The notes under the pieces were generated by a model. It did not search any database. It was not told the origin of the DNA and worked only from the letters and a program-made list of their open reading frames with translations. The position numbers and the translations under genes are program-made. Of a DNA stretch of 64,000 nt, positions 1 through 9,619 are shown in pieces; the first letter of the stretch is position 1, and each line of letters starts with the position of its first letter. The stretch comes from an uncultured Burkholderiaceae bacterium (GTDB taxonomy: Bacteria > Pseudomonadota > Gammaproteobacteria > Burkholderiales > Burkholderiaceae). Location of the stretch: positions 1 to 64,000 of the forward strand of contig CALMPB010000013.1 of the NCBI GenBank assembly GCA_937871985.1, read 5' to 3'.

Positions 1-2278
1 CGCCGGTATAGGACATGTAGGTGGAAATGCCCATCTTGGACATGACCTTGTTCAGCCCTTTGCCGATGGCCTTGATGTAGTTCTTGGTGGCCTTCGCCGG
101 ATCTTCCAGCGTGGCCAGCGATTCCAGCGCCAGGTAGGGGTGCACGGCTTCGGCGCCGTAGCCGCCCAGCAGGGCGAAGTGATGGACTTCGCGCGCGGAG
201 CCGGTTTCGACGATGAGGCCGGTCTTGGTGCGCAGCCCGGCGCGGATCAGGTGCAGGTGGATGGCCGAGGTGGCCAGCAGCGCGGGGATGGCGAAGCGTT
301 CGCCGTCGACGTTGCGGTCGGTGATGATGAGGATGTTGTAGCCGCTGAGCACCGCGTCGGCCGCGTTGGAGCACAAGGCGGCGATGCAGGCTTCGATGCC
401 GTCCGGGCCCCAGGCTGTGGGGTAGGTGATGTCCAGTTCGTAGCTGCGGAACTTGTCGGACGTGATCTGCTCGATGTTGCGGATCTGCGCCATGGCGGCG
501 AAGTCCAGCACCGGCTGGCTGATTTCAAGGCGCAGCGGCGGATTGACGTTGTTGATGTCCAGCAGGTTTGGCTTGGGGCCGATGAAGGACACCAGCGACA
601 TGACCAATTGTTCGCGGATGGGGTCGATGGGGGGGTTGGTGACCTGGGCGAACAGTTGGCGGAAATAGTTGTAGAACGGCTTGGCCTTGTTCGACAGCAC
701 GGTCAGCGGCGCATCGTTGCCCATGGCGCCGGTGGCTTCCTCGCCATTGAGGGCCATGGGCTGGAGGATGAACTTGAAGTCTTCCTGGGTCCAGCCGAAG
801 GCCTGCTGGCGATCCAGCAGCGAGACGCTGGACGGCGCGATGGACTCCACCGTCGGTGCGGGCAGCGATTCCAGCTTGATGCGCAGGCGCTCGATCCATT
901 GGCGGTAAGGGCGCCCATTGGCCAGTTGCGACTTGATTTCGTCGTCGTTGATGATACGGCCCTGCTGCAGGTCGATGAGGAACATCTTGCCGGGCTGCAG
1001 GCGCCATTTCTTGACGATGCGGTGCTCGGGAATGGGCAGGGTGCCGGCTTCGGAGGCCAGCACGACCAGGTCGTCGTCGGTGATCAGATAGCGGGCCGGG
1101 CGCAGGCCGTTGCGGTCGAGCAGCGCGCCGATCTGGCGGCCGTCGGTGAACGCCATGGCGGCCGGGCCGTCCCAGGGTTCCATCATGGCCGCATGGTATT
1201 CGTAGAAGGCGCGGCGGTTTTCGTCCATGTTGGCATGCTGTTCCCAGGCTTCGGGAATCATCATCATCATGGCGTGGGCCAGCGAATAGCCCGACATGAC
1301 CAGCAGTTCCAGGCAGTTGTCGAAGGTGGCGGTGTCGGACTGGCCTTCGTAGACGATGGGGTAGAGCTTGGGCAGGTCGTCGCCCAGCACCGCCGACTGC
1401 ATCATGCCTTCGCGGGCGCGCAGCCAGTTGAAGTTGCCCTTGACCGTATTGATTTCGCCATTGTGGGCGATCATGCGGTAGGGGTGGGCCAGAGGCCAGG
1501 CCGGGAAGGTGTTGGTCGAGAAGCGCTGGTGCACCAGGGAAAGAGCCGAGACGGCGCGCGGGTCGGCCAGGTCGCGGTAGTAGCATCCCACCTGGTCGGC
1601 CAGCAGCAGGCCTTTGTACACCACGGTGCGCACCGAGATGGAGGGCACGAAGTACTCTTGGCCATGGGCCAGGTTCATGCGCTGGATGGCGTGGCTGGCG
1701 GTCTTGCGGATGACGTACAGCTTGCGCTCGAGGGCGTCGGGCACCATGATGTCCGGCCCGCGGCCGATGAAAAGCTGGCGGATGACCGGCTCGACGGCGC
1801 GCACGGTGGGCGACATGGGCATGTCGGCGTCCACGGGCACGTCGCGCCAGCCCAGCACGACCTGGCCTTCATCGCGCACGGCGCGTTCGAGTTCTTGCTG
1901 ACAGGCCAGGCGCGACGCGGTTTCCTTGGGTAGGAAGACCATGGCCACGCCGTATTCGTCGGGCGGCGGCAGGGCCACGCCTTGGACGGCCATGTCTTCG
2001 CGGTAGAGCGCGTCGGGAATCTGGATGAGGATGCCGGCGCCGTCGCCCATGAGCTTGTCGGCCCCGACCGCGCCGCGGTGATCCAGGTTTTCCAGGATTT
2101 TCAGGCCTTGCTGGATGATGGAATGGGTCTTGACCCCCTTGATGTGGGCGACGAAGCCCACGCCACAGGCGTCATGCTCGTTTTGCGGGTTGTAAAGGCC
2201 CTGGGCCGCCGGCTGCCCGGTATGGGGGGCACCGGTTTGACTCCCCAAGGGAGAAAGGGACATAGGAGATTGAGACAT
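1..2278 (-). CDS. gltB: Glutamate synthase (NADPH) large subunit, 5' part, runs off the window
   Basis: Glutamine-dependent synthesis of glutamate from 2-oxoglutarate (GOGAT alpha subunit). About 759 N-terminal residues are present on the minus strand; the gene continues beyond base 1. The start ATG at 2278 has GGAG seven bases upstream. A short leader precedes the motif DACGVGFVA, whose Cys38 would be the N-terminal nucleophile of the class II glutaminase domain after propeptide removal. Other family landmarks are LDHRGAVGAD, FSTNTFPAWPLAHP, AHNGEINTVKGN and DRNGLRPARY, followed by the central domain. Everything seen is intact and in frame. The partner gltD would lie outside the window. Confidence 0.95.
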   Translation of the reverse strand, partial: MSQSPMSLSPLGSQTGAPHTGQPAAQGLYNPQNEHDACGVGFVAHIKGVKTHSIIQQGLKILENLDHRGAVGADKLMGDGAGILIQIPDALYREDMAVQGVALPPPDEYGVAMVFLPKETASRLACQQELERAVRDEGQVVLGWRDVPVDADMPMSPTVRAVEPVIRQLFIGRGPDIMVPDALERKLYVIRKTASHAIQRMNLAHGQEYFVPSISVRTVVYKGLLLADQVGCYYRDLADPRAVSALSLVHQRFSTNTFPAWPLAHPYRMIAHNGEINTVKGNFNWLRAREGMMQSAVLGDDLPKLYPIVYEGQSDTATFDNCLELLVMSGYSLAHAMMMMIPEAWEQHANMDENRRAFYEYHAAMMEPWDGPAAMAFTDGRQIGALLDRNGLRPARYLITDDDLVVLASEAGTLPIPEHRIVKKWRLQPGKMFLIDLQQGRIINDDEIKSQLANGRPYRQWIERLRIKLESLPAPTVESIAPSSVSLLDRQQAFGWTQEDFKFILQPMALNGEEATGAMGNDAPLTVLSNKAKPFYNYFRQLFAQVTNPPIDPIREQLVMSLVSFIGPKPNLLDINNVNPPLRLEISQPVLDFAAMAQIRNIEQITSDKFRSYELDITYPTAWGPDGIEACIAALCSNAADAVLSGYNILIITDRNVDGERFAIPALLATSAIHLHLIRAGLRTKTGLIVETGSAREVHHFALLGGYGAEAVHPYLALESLATLEDPAKATKNYIKAIGKGLNKVMSKMGISTYMSYTG

Positions 2279-2606
2279 TTGGGGCTCCGCAGGAATTCCG
2301 CGCAAAGAAAAGCGACGCTATATGGACAGGGATTGAGAATACTGCGTTTTTTTTTGCACCACAACATGAAAATATAGGGTGCGTCCCTATTTAATTTGCT
2401 TTAAATATTCTGGATGTTAAAATGGGGACATGTTCAAATCATTAATTATATTAAATAAAACCGAATCCGATTTTCATCGAAAGCACCGCTATCCAAAGCG
2501 AGACGGAATATTTTTGCGCGCCAAACGTCATGTCGAAAATGGCTTCGATTATGGAAAAAGCGCCACACTCGGCCTCATCCTGCCCCTGCTGAACGGCAAG
2601 GGACCA
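2279..2606. other. AT-rich gene-free stretch upstream of gltB
   Basis: This stretch carries the gltB promoter region and is strikingly AT-rich between about 2340 and 2480 compared with its surroundings. I see no convincing coding potential; a 72-codon open frame here has an unrelated composition and reads into the repeats. No terminator or clear operator was recognised. Confidence 0.5.
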
Positions 2607-2842
2607 GGCCGCCCCACGACAAAAAGCACCCCCTCGGGGGACAGGTAGCCGGGTAGCGGCGCAGCGTGGGGGCCTCCTTTTTGCCGCCGGGCCGTCCCAA
2701 GGCAAAAAGCGCCCCCTTGAGGGGCAGCAAGCCGCGTTAGCGGCGCAGCGTGGGGGCCTCCTTTTTGCCGCCGGGCCGCCCCAAGGCAAAAAGCACCCCC
2801 TTGGGGGGCAGCAAGCCGCGTTAGCGGCGCAGCGTGGGGGCC
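2607..2842. repeat. Three tandem copies of an ~84-bp GC-rich REP-like repeat
   Basis: Copies start at 2607, 2690 and 2774; the third is partial and ends near 2842. Each begins with GGCCGYCCCA, passes through AAAAAGC and a run of C facing a run of G (CCCCCTTGGGGG-like dyad), and then GCGGCGCAGCGTGGGGGCC followed by CTCCTTTTTGCCGCC. Small differences separate the copies. The array resembles the scattered GC-rich palindromic repeats common in Bordetella and Achromobacter genomes. It abuts a RAYT-family gene, the usual partner of REP elements. The last codons and stop of that gene lie inside copy three. Confidence 0.85.
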
Positions 2843-3540
2843 CTTTCTGTTTCTTCTTTTTTCTTCGGCCGGCCGCGCGGCGCCGGCGCCACGCGCCGGC
2901 TGGCGCTGGCCGACAGGCTGGCCAGGAAGGCGGGGTCGCCCAGGGCCCATTGGCCGAACAAGGCGTTTTCTATACGTTGCTGCTGCGCTGGCGGCAGGCC
3001 CTGGGCCAGCAGGCGACGATAATTGGCCTGGCGCTCGAACGGGGTGTTGCCGTTCACCCAATAGTCCGGATGGTCGGTTAGCCAGGCGGCCGGGTCGGTG
3101 CCGACGCCCGTGTGATGGGCGGCCGACGACCAGGGCCAGGCCTGGGGCTGGTCGATATAGCCCGCCTGCACGGGCAGGTAATCCAGCCACAGCAGGGCCG
3201 GCAGCACCCACTGCCCGGGCTGCAGCAGGGCGCTGCGGTAGCGGCCGGCGAACACCCGGCCATGCTGCAGGCGGCTGGCGTAACGCCTTCCCAGGGCTTG
3301 TATGAGCCGCGCCAGGGAATCGTGCGCCGAAGGCGTTGCCAGCAAAGCCAGCCTGTCGTTGAGCAGCACCCATCCGTGCACGCTGGCGCGCTGCTCCTGG
3401 ACGACTTCGCGCAGCCATTCGGCCAGCTTGTCCAGTTGCGCCGCGGGGGCCGGATCTGCAGGATGGGCCAGGGGCTGGGCAAAGCTTGCCAGCGCAAGCT
3501 GCGGAATGTCGGGGGCATAAAGGCGCGGCAGTCTGGCCAT
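2821..3540 (-). CDS. Divergent REP-associated tyrosine transposase (RAYT)-like protein lacking the HUH histidines
   Basis: A 239-residue member of the Y1_Tnp family. The N-terminus MARLPRLYAPD and the later segments LIQALGRRYAS, VFAGRYRSALL and PVQAGYIDQPQAWPWSS match RAYT proteins. At the place where the family has NHVHLL (the metal-binding HUH motif) this protein has NDRLALL (about residues 61-67), so both histidines are gone. The basic tail RGRPKKKEE is followed by APTLRR, encoded within the flanking repeat, which also supplies the stop. Classical cutting and rejoining of DNA is therefore doubtful; a retained DNA-binding role is possible. The frame is intact, so this is not an obvious pseudogene. 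Confidence 0.75.
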   Translation of the reverse strand: MARLPRLYAPDIPQLALASFAQPLAHPADPAPAAQLDKLAEWLREVVQEQRASVHGWVLLNDRLALLATPSAHDSLARLIQALGRRYASRLQHGRVFAGRYRSALLQPGQWVLPALLWLDYLPVQAGYIDQPQAWPWSSAAHHTGVGTDPAAWLTDHPDYWVNGNTPFERQANYRRLLAQGLPPAQQQRIENALFGQWALGDPAFLASLSASASRRVAPAPRGRPKKKEETERAPTLRR

Positions 3541-3845
3541 GGCGTGTGCGGTTTAGTTGGGGCCTGTCAATATCCATCAAGGAGATCGCGTCGGGGTTGG
3601 CTTGGTTGAACGCAATGCACCCACGGCAGCAAGGCCTGATGCTTGGCGAGGATGGGCAAAGCCGTGGGCAGCAGGTTCCGGCGTCGTTCGGGCCGCGCGA
3701 ACTTATTGCATAATACCGTGTAGTGCCTGGTCGATTCGATTCGGGCGCGCGAACCAGGCGCAGCGTGCGCGGGCCCCAACGACCGGGCAGCGTGGCGATG
3801 TACAGCTTGTTGACGAGTTTTTCAATGCATCAAGGAGGCGGCCCG
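3541..3845. other. Gene-free stretch between the RAYT-like gene and fghA
   Basis: About 305 bases without a supportable gene. It contains the 5' region of fghA, including TAATAC at 3711-3716 as a possible -10 box and AAGGAGG at 3832-3838 as the fghA ribosome binding site. Several short open frames overlap here but none resembles a known family. No strong inverted repeat was seen. Confidence 0.45.
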
Positions 3846-4709
3846 ATGGCGCACGAGTTGGAATTGCTTAACGAATATCGCTGTTTTGGCGGCGTACAGC
3901 GTTTTTACAAACATGATTCAAGCGCTATCGGGTTGCCCATGCGGTTTTCGGTATTCATTCCCGAGGCCGCCGCCGCAAGCGGCGCGCCGCGCGTTCCCGT
4001 GCTTTTTTTCCTGGCCGGCCTGACCTGCACCGAGGAAGTCTTCATGATCAAGGCGGGCGCGCAGCGCCTGGCCGCCCAGCACGGCATGATGCTGGTCGCG
4101 CCCGACACCAGCCCTCGCGGGGCCGGCGCGGCGGGCGAAGACGACAACTGGGACCTGGGCACAGGCGCGGGGTTCTACCTGGACGCCACGCAGGAACCCT
4201 GGAGCAAGCACTATCGCATGGAAAGCTACGTGGCGGATGAACTGTACGGTATCGCCACCTCGGTCTTGCCGGGCGATGCGGCGCGGGTGGGCATCTCCGG
4301 CCACTCCATGGGTGGGCACGGCGCTTTGGTGCTGGCGCAGCGCCACCCCGGCAAATACCGTTCGGTGTCGGCCTTTGCGCCCATTGCCGCGCCTTCCAAG
4401 TGCCCATGGGGCCACAAGGCTTTCGGCGCCTACCTGGGCAACAACCCCCAGGACTGGGCCGGCCACGATGCCTCGCTGCTGATGGCCAAGTCTTCATGCC
4501 CGTTTCCCGACGGTATTCTCGTCGACCAGGGCATGGCCGACAACTTCCTGCCCGAACAGCTATATCCGCAAGAGTTCGAGGCGGCTTGCGCCAAGGCCGG
4601 CCAGCCGCTTACCCTGCGCTGCCAGGAAGGCTACGACCACAGCTATTACTTCATTTCCACCTTCATGGCCGATCACATGCAGTTCCACGCGGAGCGCCTG
4701 AAAAAATAA
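3846..4709 (+). CDS. fghA: S-formylglutathione hydrolase
   Basis: Hydrolyses S-formylglutathione to formate and glutathione, the second step of glutathione-dependent formaldehyde detoxification in the cytoplasm. The 287-residue length is standard for the esterase D family. The nucleophile elbow GHSMGG places Ser154, and YDHSYYF near the C-terminus supplies the catalytic His; FLAGLTCTEE and the oxyanion region are also typical. The ATG at 3846 has AAGGAGG eight bases upstream, which decides the start over an upstream in-frame extension. The usual partner, glutathione-dependent formaldehyde dehydrogenase, is not adjacent here. The gene converges on hutI with a 105-base gap. Confidence 0.95.
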   Translation: MAHELELLNEYRCFGGVQRFYKHDSSAIGLPMRFSVFIPEAAAASGAPRVPVLFFLAGLTCTEEVFMIKAGAQRLAAQHGMMLVAPDTSPRGAGAAGEDDNWDLGTGAGFYLDATQEPWSKHYRMESYVADELYGIATSVLPGDAARVGISGHSMGGHGALVLAQRHPGKYRSVSAFAPIAAPSKCPWGHKAFGAYLGNNPQDWAGHDASLLMAKSSCPFPDGILVDQGMADNFLPEQLYPQEFEAACAKAGQPLTLRCQEGYDHSYYFISTFMADHMQFHAERLKK

Positions 4710-4814
4710 TCGGCGGCTCACCGTCGATGCCGTTGCCAAGGCGAAGGGCTGGCCGTGCCGGGGACGGGCATCCGGGTTTTCGGGAGCACGTGTCCCGGCA
4801 AGATCCAGCCTGGC

Positions 4815-6059
4815 TCAGGCCAGGGCCGGCTGGCGCGGCACGCCGCCGTTGACGACGCTTCGGCAGGGGTTGCCGCCGATGGCGTAGGCCAGGTCTCCGG
4901 GCCGGTCGATGTCCCACAGCGCAAAATCGGCGGCCTTGCCCACGGCCAGGCTGCCCAGCGTTTCCTGCAGGCCCAGGGCCCGGGCGGCATGGATGGTGGT
5001 GGCGGCCAGGGCTTCCTGCGGCGTCATACGGAACAGCGTGCAGGCCATGTTCATGGCCAGCAATAAAGAAGTCATCGGCGAGGTGCCGGGGTTGCAATCG
5101 GTGGCGATGGCAATCGGCACGCCGGCTTCGCGCAGCGCCTGCACAGGCGGGAACCTGGTTTCGCGCAAGAAGTAGAAGGCGCCCGGCAATAGCACGGCCA
5201 CCGTGCCGGCGGCCGCCATGGCGGCGATGCCTGGTTCCGACAGGTATTCCAGGTGGTCGGCCGACAAGCCGCCGTACCGCGCCGTCAAGGCGGCGCCTTC
5301 CTGATCCGACAACTGCTCGGCATGCAGCTTTACTGGCAGGCCGTGCGACGCCGCGGCCTGGAATACCCGTTCGGTCTGGGCCTTGGAAAAGCCGATGTTT
5401 TCGCAGAAGGCATCCACCGCGTCCACCAGGCCCATGTCCGTCAGCGCCGGCAGCAGCTCCCGGCATACCAGGTCGATGTAGGCGTCGGCCTGCCCCTTGT
5501 ATTCCTCGGGCAGGGCGTGAGCGCCCAGGAAGGTGGTTTTGACGCGCACCGGCAGGGTATCGCCGACGCGCCGCGCCGCGCGCAGCATCTTGGCTTCGGA
5601 CTCCAGGTCGAGCCCATAGCCGGATTTGATCTCCAGCGTCGTCACGCCTTCGGCCAGCAAGGCCCGTATGCGCGGCAGGCTGGCGGCCAGCAAGGCGTCT
5701 TCAGATGCCGCGCGGGTGGCGCGCACCGTGGAGAGAATGCCGCCCCCCCGGCGCGCAATCTCTTCGTAGGCGACGCCGTTGAGCCGCGCTTCGAATTCGT
5801 CGCTGCGGTTGCCGGCATACAGAATATGCGTGTGGCAGTCGATGAGGCCGGGCGTCAGGCAGGCGCCGCCGGCATCGTGTTCGACGGCGGCATGGCAGCC
5901 GGCCGGCAGATCGGCTCGTTTGCCTATCCAGGCGATCCGCCCGTCGCGGACGGCGATGGCGCCGTCATGGATTTCGCCGTAGCCGCCGGGCTGCGCCAGG
6001 GTTGCCAGCTGCGTGTTATGCCACAGCGCGTCCCATTGCGGGGAGCGGGTTTCAGCCAT
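4815..6059 (-). CDS. hutI: Imidazolonepropionase
   Basis: Opens the ring of 4-imidazolone-5-propanoate to N-formimino-glutamate, the third step of histidine degradation. The 414-residue amidohydrolase has the metal motif DCHTH (His76, His78) in [12 protein letters not shown], the substrate segment [18 protein letters not shown] and the conserved [12 protein letters not shown]. It is the last gene of a nine-gene minus-strand operon that begins at 14390 and lies 49 bases after hutG. Regulation is expected through the HutC-like site near 14455. Confidence 0.96.
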   Translation of the reverse strand: MAETRSPQWDALWHNTQLATLAQPGGYGEIHDGAIAVRDGRIAWIGKRADLPAGCHAAVEHDAGGACLTPGLIDCHTHILYAGNRSDEFEARLNGVAYEEIARRGGGILSTVRATRAASEDALLAASLPRIRALLAEGVTTLEIKSGYGLDLESEAKMLRAARRVGDTLPVRVKTTFLGAHALPEEYKGQADAYIDLVCRELLPALTDMGLVDAVDAFCENIGFSKAQTERVFQAAASHGLPVKLHAEQLSDQEGAALTARYGGLSADHLEYLSEPGIAAMAAAGTVAVLLPGAFYFLRETRFPPVQALREAGVPIAIATDCNPGTSPMTSLLLAMNMACTLFRMTPQEALAATTIHAARALGLQETLGSLAVGKAADFALWDIDRPGDLAYAIGGNPCRSVVNGGVPRQPALA

Positions 6060-6108
6060 TTGGACGTCCTTTCGTAGTCATGGTGGTGGGCGCTTGGTTC
6101 GGGCCGTC

Positions 6109-7083
6109 TCAGGCGCCGGTGCCAAGACGTTCGACCAGGCGCGCCACCAGCCTCGCCGCGACGCGCGCGGTCCGGTTGTCGATGTCGTGATCCGGGTTCA
6201 GCTCGGCAATGTCGGCGAGCCGCAGCTTGCCGCTGGCGGCGACCAGATCGACCAGGGGCTCGATGACTTCCAGCGGCACTCCGCAAGCCGCGGGGGCGCT
6301 GACGCCGGGCGCGATCCAGCCGGGCAGCACGTCCAGGCAGATCGTGAAGTAGACATCGTCGACCGTGTCCAGAAAGCCCGCAAGCTGCGCCAGCGCGGCG
6401 GCGCGCTGGGTGATGTCCATGTCCTCGTCGGCGCGCCAGCGCACGCCCAGTTCGCGGGCGCGTTCGAACAGTGCCTGGGTGTTGGCGAACGCGCTGACGC
6501 CCAGACAGCAATAATGGAACGGCCAGCCGCGTGCCTGGCAGTCTTCGGCGATTTGCCGGAACGGCGTGCCCGAGCTGGCTTGCGTGTCCATGCGCAGGTC
6601 GAAGTGCGCATCGAGATTGACGATGCCGATACGCGGCGGCGAGCCGGCGGGACGCGCGGCGACGTGGCCGGCCAGGCCGCCGAAAGAGCCGAAGGCCATT
6701 TCATGGCCGCCGCCCAGCGTAATGGGCAGCATGCGGCGTTCCAGCAGGCCGGCCAGGGTGGTGGACAGCTCCTGCTGGGCCGTTTCCAGGCCATCGCCGT
6801 CCGACTGCGGTTCGCACACGACATCGCCCGCATCGAAGATGTGGGCGCCGTGGCGCACCGGCATGTTGCCCAGCATGGCGCGGATTGCCTGCGGGCCTTT
6901 GCGGGCGCCGGTGCGGCCATGATTGCGCGCCACGCCGGCATCCGAGGCGAAGCCGACCAGGGCGATGCCGGGCGGGCTGTCGCCCTGCAGCGGTTCGACG
7001 ATCTGGTGCCAGCGCCGGCCGGCCGGCCCTTCGGCCGCATCCACGCGGCCCTGCCATCGATTCATGTCGGCAACGTAATACAT
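6109..7083 (-). CDS. hutG: Formimidoylglutamase (ureohydrolase family)
   Basis: Hydrolyses N-formimino-L-glutamate to glutamate and formamide, the one-step ending of the Hut pathway. The 324-residue protein belongs to the arginase/ureohydrolase family: GGGHE carries His127, and NLDAHFDLR carries the ligands Asp158, His160 and Asp162. The second metal motif reads TICLDVLP, so the first Asp of the usual DxD pair is Cys here. Whether that is normal in this branch cannot be settled by eye. Metal occupancy may differ. A second ATG six codons in is an alternative start. Confidence 0.92.
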   Translation of the reverse strand: MYYVADMNRWQGRVDAAEGPAGRRWHQIVEPLQGDSPPGIALVGFASDAGVARNHGRTGARKGPQAIRAMLGNMPVRHGAHIFDAGDVVCEPQSDGDGLETAQQELSTTLAGLLERRMLPITLGGGHEMAFGSFGGLAGHVAARPAGSPPRIGIVNLDAHFDLRMDTQASSGTPFRQIAEDCQARGWPFHYCCLGVSAFANTQALFERARELGVRWRADEDMDITQRAAALAQLAGFLDTVDDVYFTICLDVLPGWIAPGVSAPAACGVPLEVIEPLVDLVAASGKLRLADIAELNPDHDIDNRTARVAARLVARLVERLGTGA

Positions 7084-7139
7084 AGTCTTGACTCCTGCTT
7101 CGCAAGCCGGGCGCGGGCCTTGCCGCCCCCGATCCAGGA

Positions 7140-8858
7140 TTACTTGATCATGGGCAGCTTGAGGCCATGGCGCTTGGCGCAGGCGATGGCGGCCTCGTAG
7201 CCGGCATCGGCGTGCCGCATCACGCCCGAGGCGCAGTCGTTGACCAGCACCCGGGCGAGGCGTTTCTCGGCCGCTTCGCTGCCGTCGGCCACGATGACCA
7301 TGCCGGCGTGCTGGGAGTAGCCCATGCCGACGCCGCCGCCGTGGTGCAGCGAAACCCAGCTTGCGCCGCCGGCGGTGTTGAGCAGCGCGTTCAGCAAGGG
7401 CCAGTCGGACACGGCGTCCGTGCCGTCCCTCATGCTTTCGGTTTCGCGGTTGGGGCTGGCGACCGAGCCGGTGTCCAGGTGATCGCGGCCGATGACGATG
7501 GGCGCCTTCAGCTCGCCGTTCTTGACCATTTCATTGAAGGCCAGGCCCGCAATGTGGCGTTCGCCCAGGCCCAGCCAGCAGATGCGGGCGGGAAGGCCCT
7601 GGAAGGCGATGCGTTCGCGGGCCATGTCCAGCCAATGCCTCACCGGCTTGTTTTCGGGGAACAGTTCCTTGATCTTGGCGTCGGTCTTGTAGATGTCCTC
7701 GGGGTCGCCCGAAAGCGCGGCCCAGCGGAACGGGCCCTTGCCTTCGCAGAACAGTGGCCGGATATAGGCGGGCACGAAGCCGGGGAAGTCGAAAGCATTC
7801 TTGACGCCGGCATCGAAAGCAACCTGGCGGATGTTGTTGCCGTAATCCACCGTGGGAATGCCCATGCCGTGGAAATCCAGCATGGCCTGCACGTGCACGG
7901 CGCACGATTTGGTGGCTTCAGTGGTCAGCCTGGCGTGCTGGCCGGCGTCTTGCTGCGCCGCTTTCCATTGGGCGACGCTCCAGCCCAGGGGCAGGTAGCC
8001 GTTGACCAGATCGTGCGCGGAAGTCTGGTCGGTGACCAGGTCGGGCTTGATGCCGCCGGCCTTGGCGCGCTTGACCAGTTCGGGCAGGATCTCGGCGGCG
8101 TTGCCCAGCAGGGCGATCGACACGGCTTCCTTGCGTTCGCAGTGGTGCTTGACCAGCGCCAGCGCATCGTCCAGGTCCTTGGCCTGCTTGTCGACGTAGC
8201 GGGTGCGCAGGCGGAAGTCGATGCTGCTTTGCTGGCATTCGATGTTCAGCGACACCGCGCCGGCCAGCGTGGCCGCCAGCGGCTGGGCGCCGCCCATGCC
8301 TCCCAGGCCGGCGGTGAGTATCCAGCGCCCGGCCCAGTCGCCGCCGAAGTGCTGGCGGCCCGCCTCGACAAAGGTCTCGTAGGTGCCCTGGATGATGCCC
8401 TGGCTGCCTATGTAGATCCAGCTTCCGGCGGTCATTTGGCCGTACATGAAGAGGCCCTGGCGATCCAGTTCGTTGAAGTGTTCCCAGTTGGCCCATTTGG
8501 GCACCAGGTTCGAGTTGGCGATCAGCACGCGCGGCGCGTCGGGATGGGTCTTGAAGACGCCCACCGGCTTGCCGGACTGGATCAGCAGCGATTCGTCGTC
8601 GTTCAGATTGCGCAGTTCCGCCAGGATCTGGTCGAAGCAGGCCCAGTTGCGGGCGGCGCGGCCTATGCCGCCGTACACCACCAGGTGCTTGGGGTTCTCG
8701 GCCACTTCGGGGTCGAGGTTGTTCTGGATCATGCGATAGGCCGCTTCGGTCGTCCAGCTCTTGCAACTGAGCTGGCTGCCACGCGGCGCGCGGATGCTGC
8801 GGCTTGGATCGTAGCGGGGGTCGGTATCAAGAGAGGTCTTTTCAGCGATGGTATTCAT
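7140..8858 (-). CDS. hutU: Urocanate hydratase
   Basis: Adds water to urocanate to give imidazolonepropionate using tightly bound NAD+ as an electrophile. The 572-residue protein shows the strongly conserved segments [11 protein letters not shown], the [13 protein letters not shown] stretch, [12 protein letters not shown], the dinucleotide loop [12 protein letters not shown] and the late YGNNIRQ. It is the first Hut enzyme in the operon, following livF by 56 bases. No histidine ammonia-lyase gene is found anywhere in the window, so this operon starts the pathway at urocanate or at something convertible to it. Confidence 0.96.
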   Translation of the reverse strand: MNTIAEKTSLDTDPRYDPSRSIRAPRGSQLSCKSWTTEAAYRMIQNNLDPEVAENPKHLVVYGGIGRAARNWACFDQILAELRNLNDDESLLIQSGKPVGVFKTHPDAPRVLIANSNLVPKWANWEHFNELDRQGLFMYGQMTAGSWIYIGSQGIIQGTYETFVEAGRQHFGGDWAGRWILTAGLGGMGGAQPLAATLAGAVSLNIECQQSSIDFRLRTRYVDKQAKDLDDALALVKHHCERKEAVSIALLGNAAEILPELVKRAKAGGIKPDLVTDQTSAHDLVNGYLPLGWSVAQWKAAQQDAGQHARLTTEATKSCAVHVQAMLDFHGMGIPTVDYGNNIRQVAFDAGVKNAFDFPGFVPAYIRPLFCEGKGPFRWAALSGDPEDIYKTDAKIKELFPENKPVRHWLDMARERIAFQGLPARICWLGLGERHIAGLAFNEMVKNGELKAPIVIGRDHLDTGSVASPNRETESMRDGTDAVSDWPLLNALLNTAGGASWVSLHHGGGVGMGYSQHAGMVIVADGSEAAEKRLARVLVNDCASGVMRHADAGYEAAIACAKRHGLKLPMIK

Positions 8859-8914
8859 GGTGTGTTCCTTGGGAAATGAGTGGCTGCCTGTTTGTTGTTG
8901 GATGCCCGAAGGGC

Positions 8915-9619
8915 TCAGTGCAGTCCCAGGTAGGCGCTGGTCAGCGCGGGGTCGGTGGCCGCTGTCTTGGCGTTGCCCTGCCAGACCGTGCGGCCGGATT
9001 CAAGTACGCAAATGTCGTCGGCGACGGACAGAGCGCGTTCCGTGTTCTGCTCCACCAGCAGGATGGTCATGCCGTCCCGGCGCAGTTGAAGCAGCGCCTT
9101 GTAGCAAAGGTCGATGACCTTGGGCATCAGGCCCAAGGACAATTCGTCGATCATGATCAGTTTGGGCTGGGTCATCAGCGCGCGCCCGATGGCCAGCATT
9201 TGCTGTTCGCCGCCGGAAAGATTGCCGGCCAGGGAATGCAGCCGTTCGCCAAGACGCGGGAACAGTGTGAGGACGTGGTCGCGGTTGCGGGCGAACTCGG
9301 CGGCCGGGCGCACCAGGCCGCCGACCTGCAGGTTGTCGTACACGCTGAGATCCTTGAACAGCCGCCGGCCTTCCGGCGAGATGGCGAGGCCGCGCCGCAC
9401 GCGCTCGTGCGGCGGCGCGTGGCTGATGTCTTCGCCTTCGAACAGAACCTGGCCGCCTTGCAGCGCCACATGACCGGCCAGGCACATCAGCGTCGAGGAT
9501 TTGCCGGCGCCATTGGCGCCCAGCAGGCCGGTGATGGTGCCGGGACGCAGGGTCAGCGACAGATTGCCCAGGGCCTGGAAGGCGCCGTATCCGCAAGAGA
9601 GGTTTTTCAGTTCAAGCAT
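8915..9619 (-). CDS. Branched-chain-type ABC transporter ATP-binding protein (LivF class)
   Basis: One of two ATPases driving the importer encoded in the hut-linked operon. The 234 residues contain Walker [10 protein letters not shown], the signature LSGGEQQM, Walker B LIMIDE and the H-loop region [12 protein letters not shown]. The length and the ending SAYLG are typical of LivF. The start overlaps the end of the preceding livG-like gene by eight bases, implying translational coupling. The likely cargo, judged from the neighbouring hutUGI, is urocanate, histidine or a derivative. Confidence 0.93.
   Translation of the reverse strand: MLELKNLSCGYGAFQALGNLSLTLRPGTITGLLGANGAGKSSTLMCLAGHVALQGGQVLFEGEDISHAPPHERVRRGLAISPEGRRLFKDLSVYDNLQVGGLVRPAAEFARNRDHVLTLFPRLGERLHSLAGNLSGGEQQMLAIGRALMTQPKLIMIDELSLGLMPKVIDLCYKALLQLRRDGMTILLVEQNTERALSVADDICVLESGRTVWQGNAKTAATDPALTSAYLGLH

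Noticed and set aside
140..1933. Long open frame on the plus strand
   Set aside because: It is antisense to gltB, which encodes a clear glutamate synthase on the minus strand. The antisense product is rich in Gly, Val, Asp, Gln and His, typical of mirrored GC-rich coding sequence.
2430..2648. 72-codon plus-strand frame in the AT-rich region
   Set aside because: No homology recognised, no good ribosome binding site, and the end reads into the repeat array.
2607..2842. CRISPR array
   Set aside because: The repeats are long, contiguous and only three in number, without unique spacers or cas genes.
2549..3580. 343-codon minus-strand frame with an internal peptide repeat
   Set aside because: The peptide repeat is simply the translated REP-like array; the N-terminal part is the wrong frame of the RAYT-like gene.
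7167..8879. 570-codon open frame on the plus strand
   Set aside because: Antisense to hutU, whose minus-strand product is unmistakable. No recognisable domain in the antisense product.
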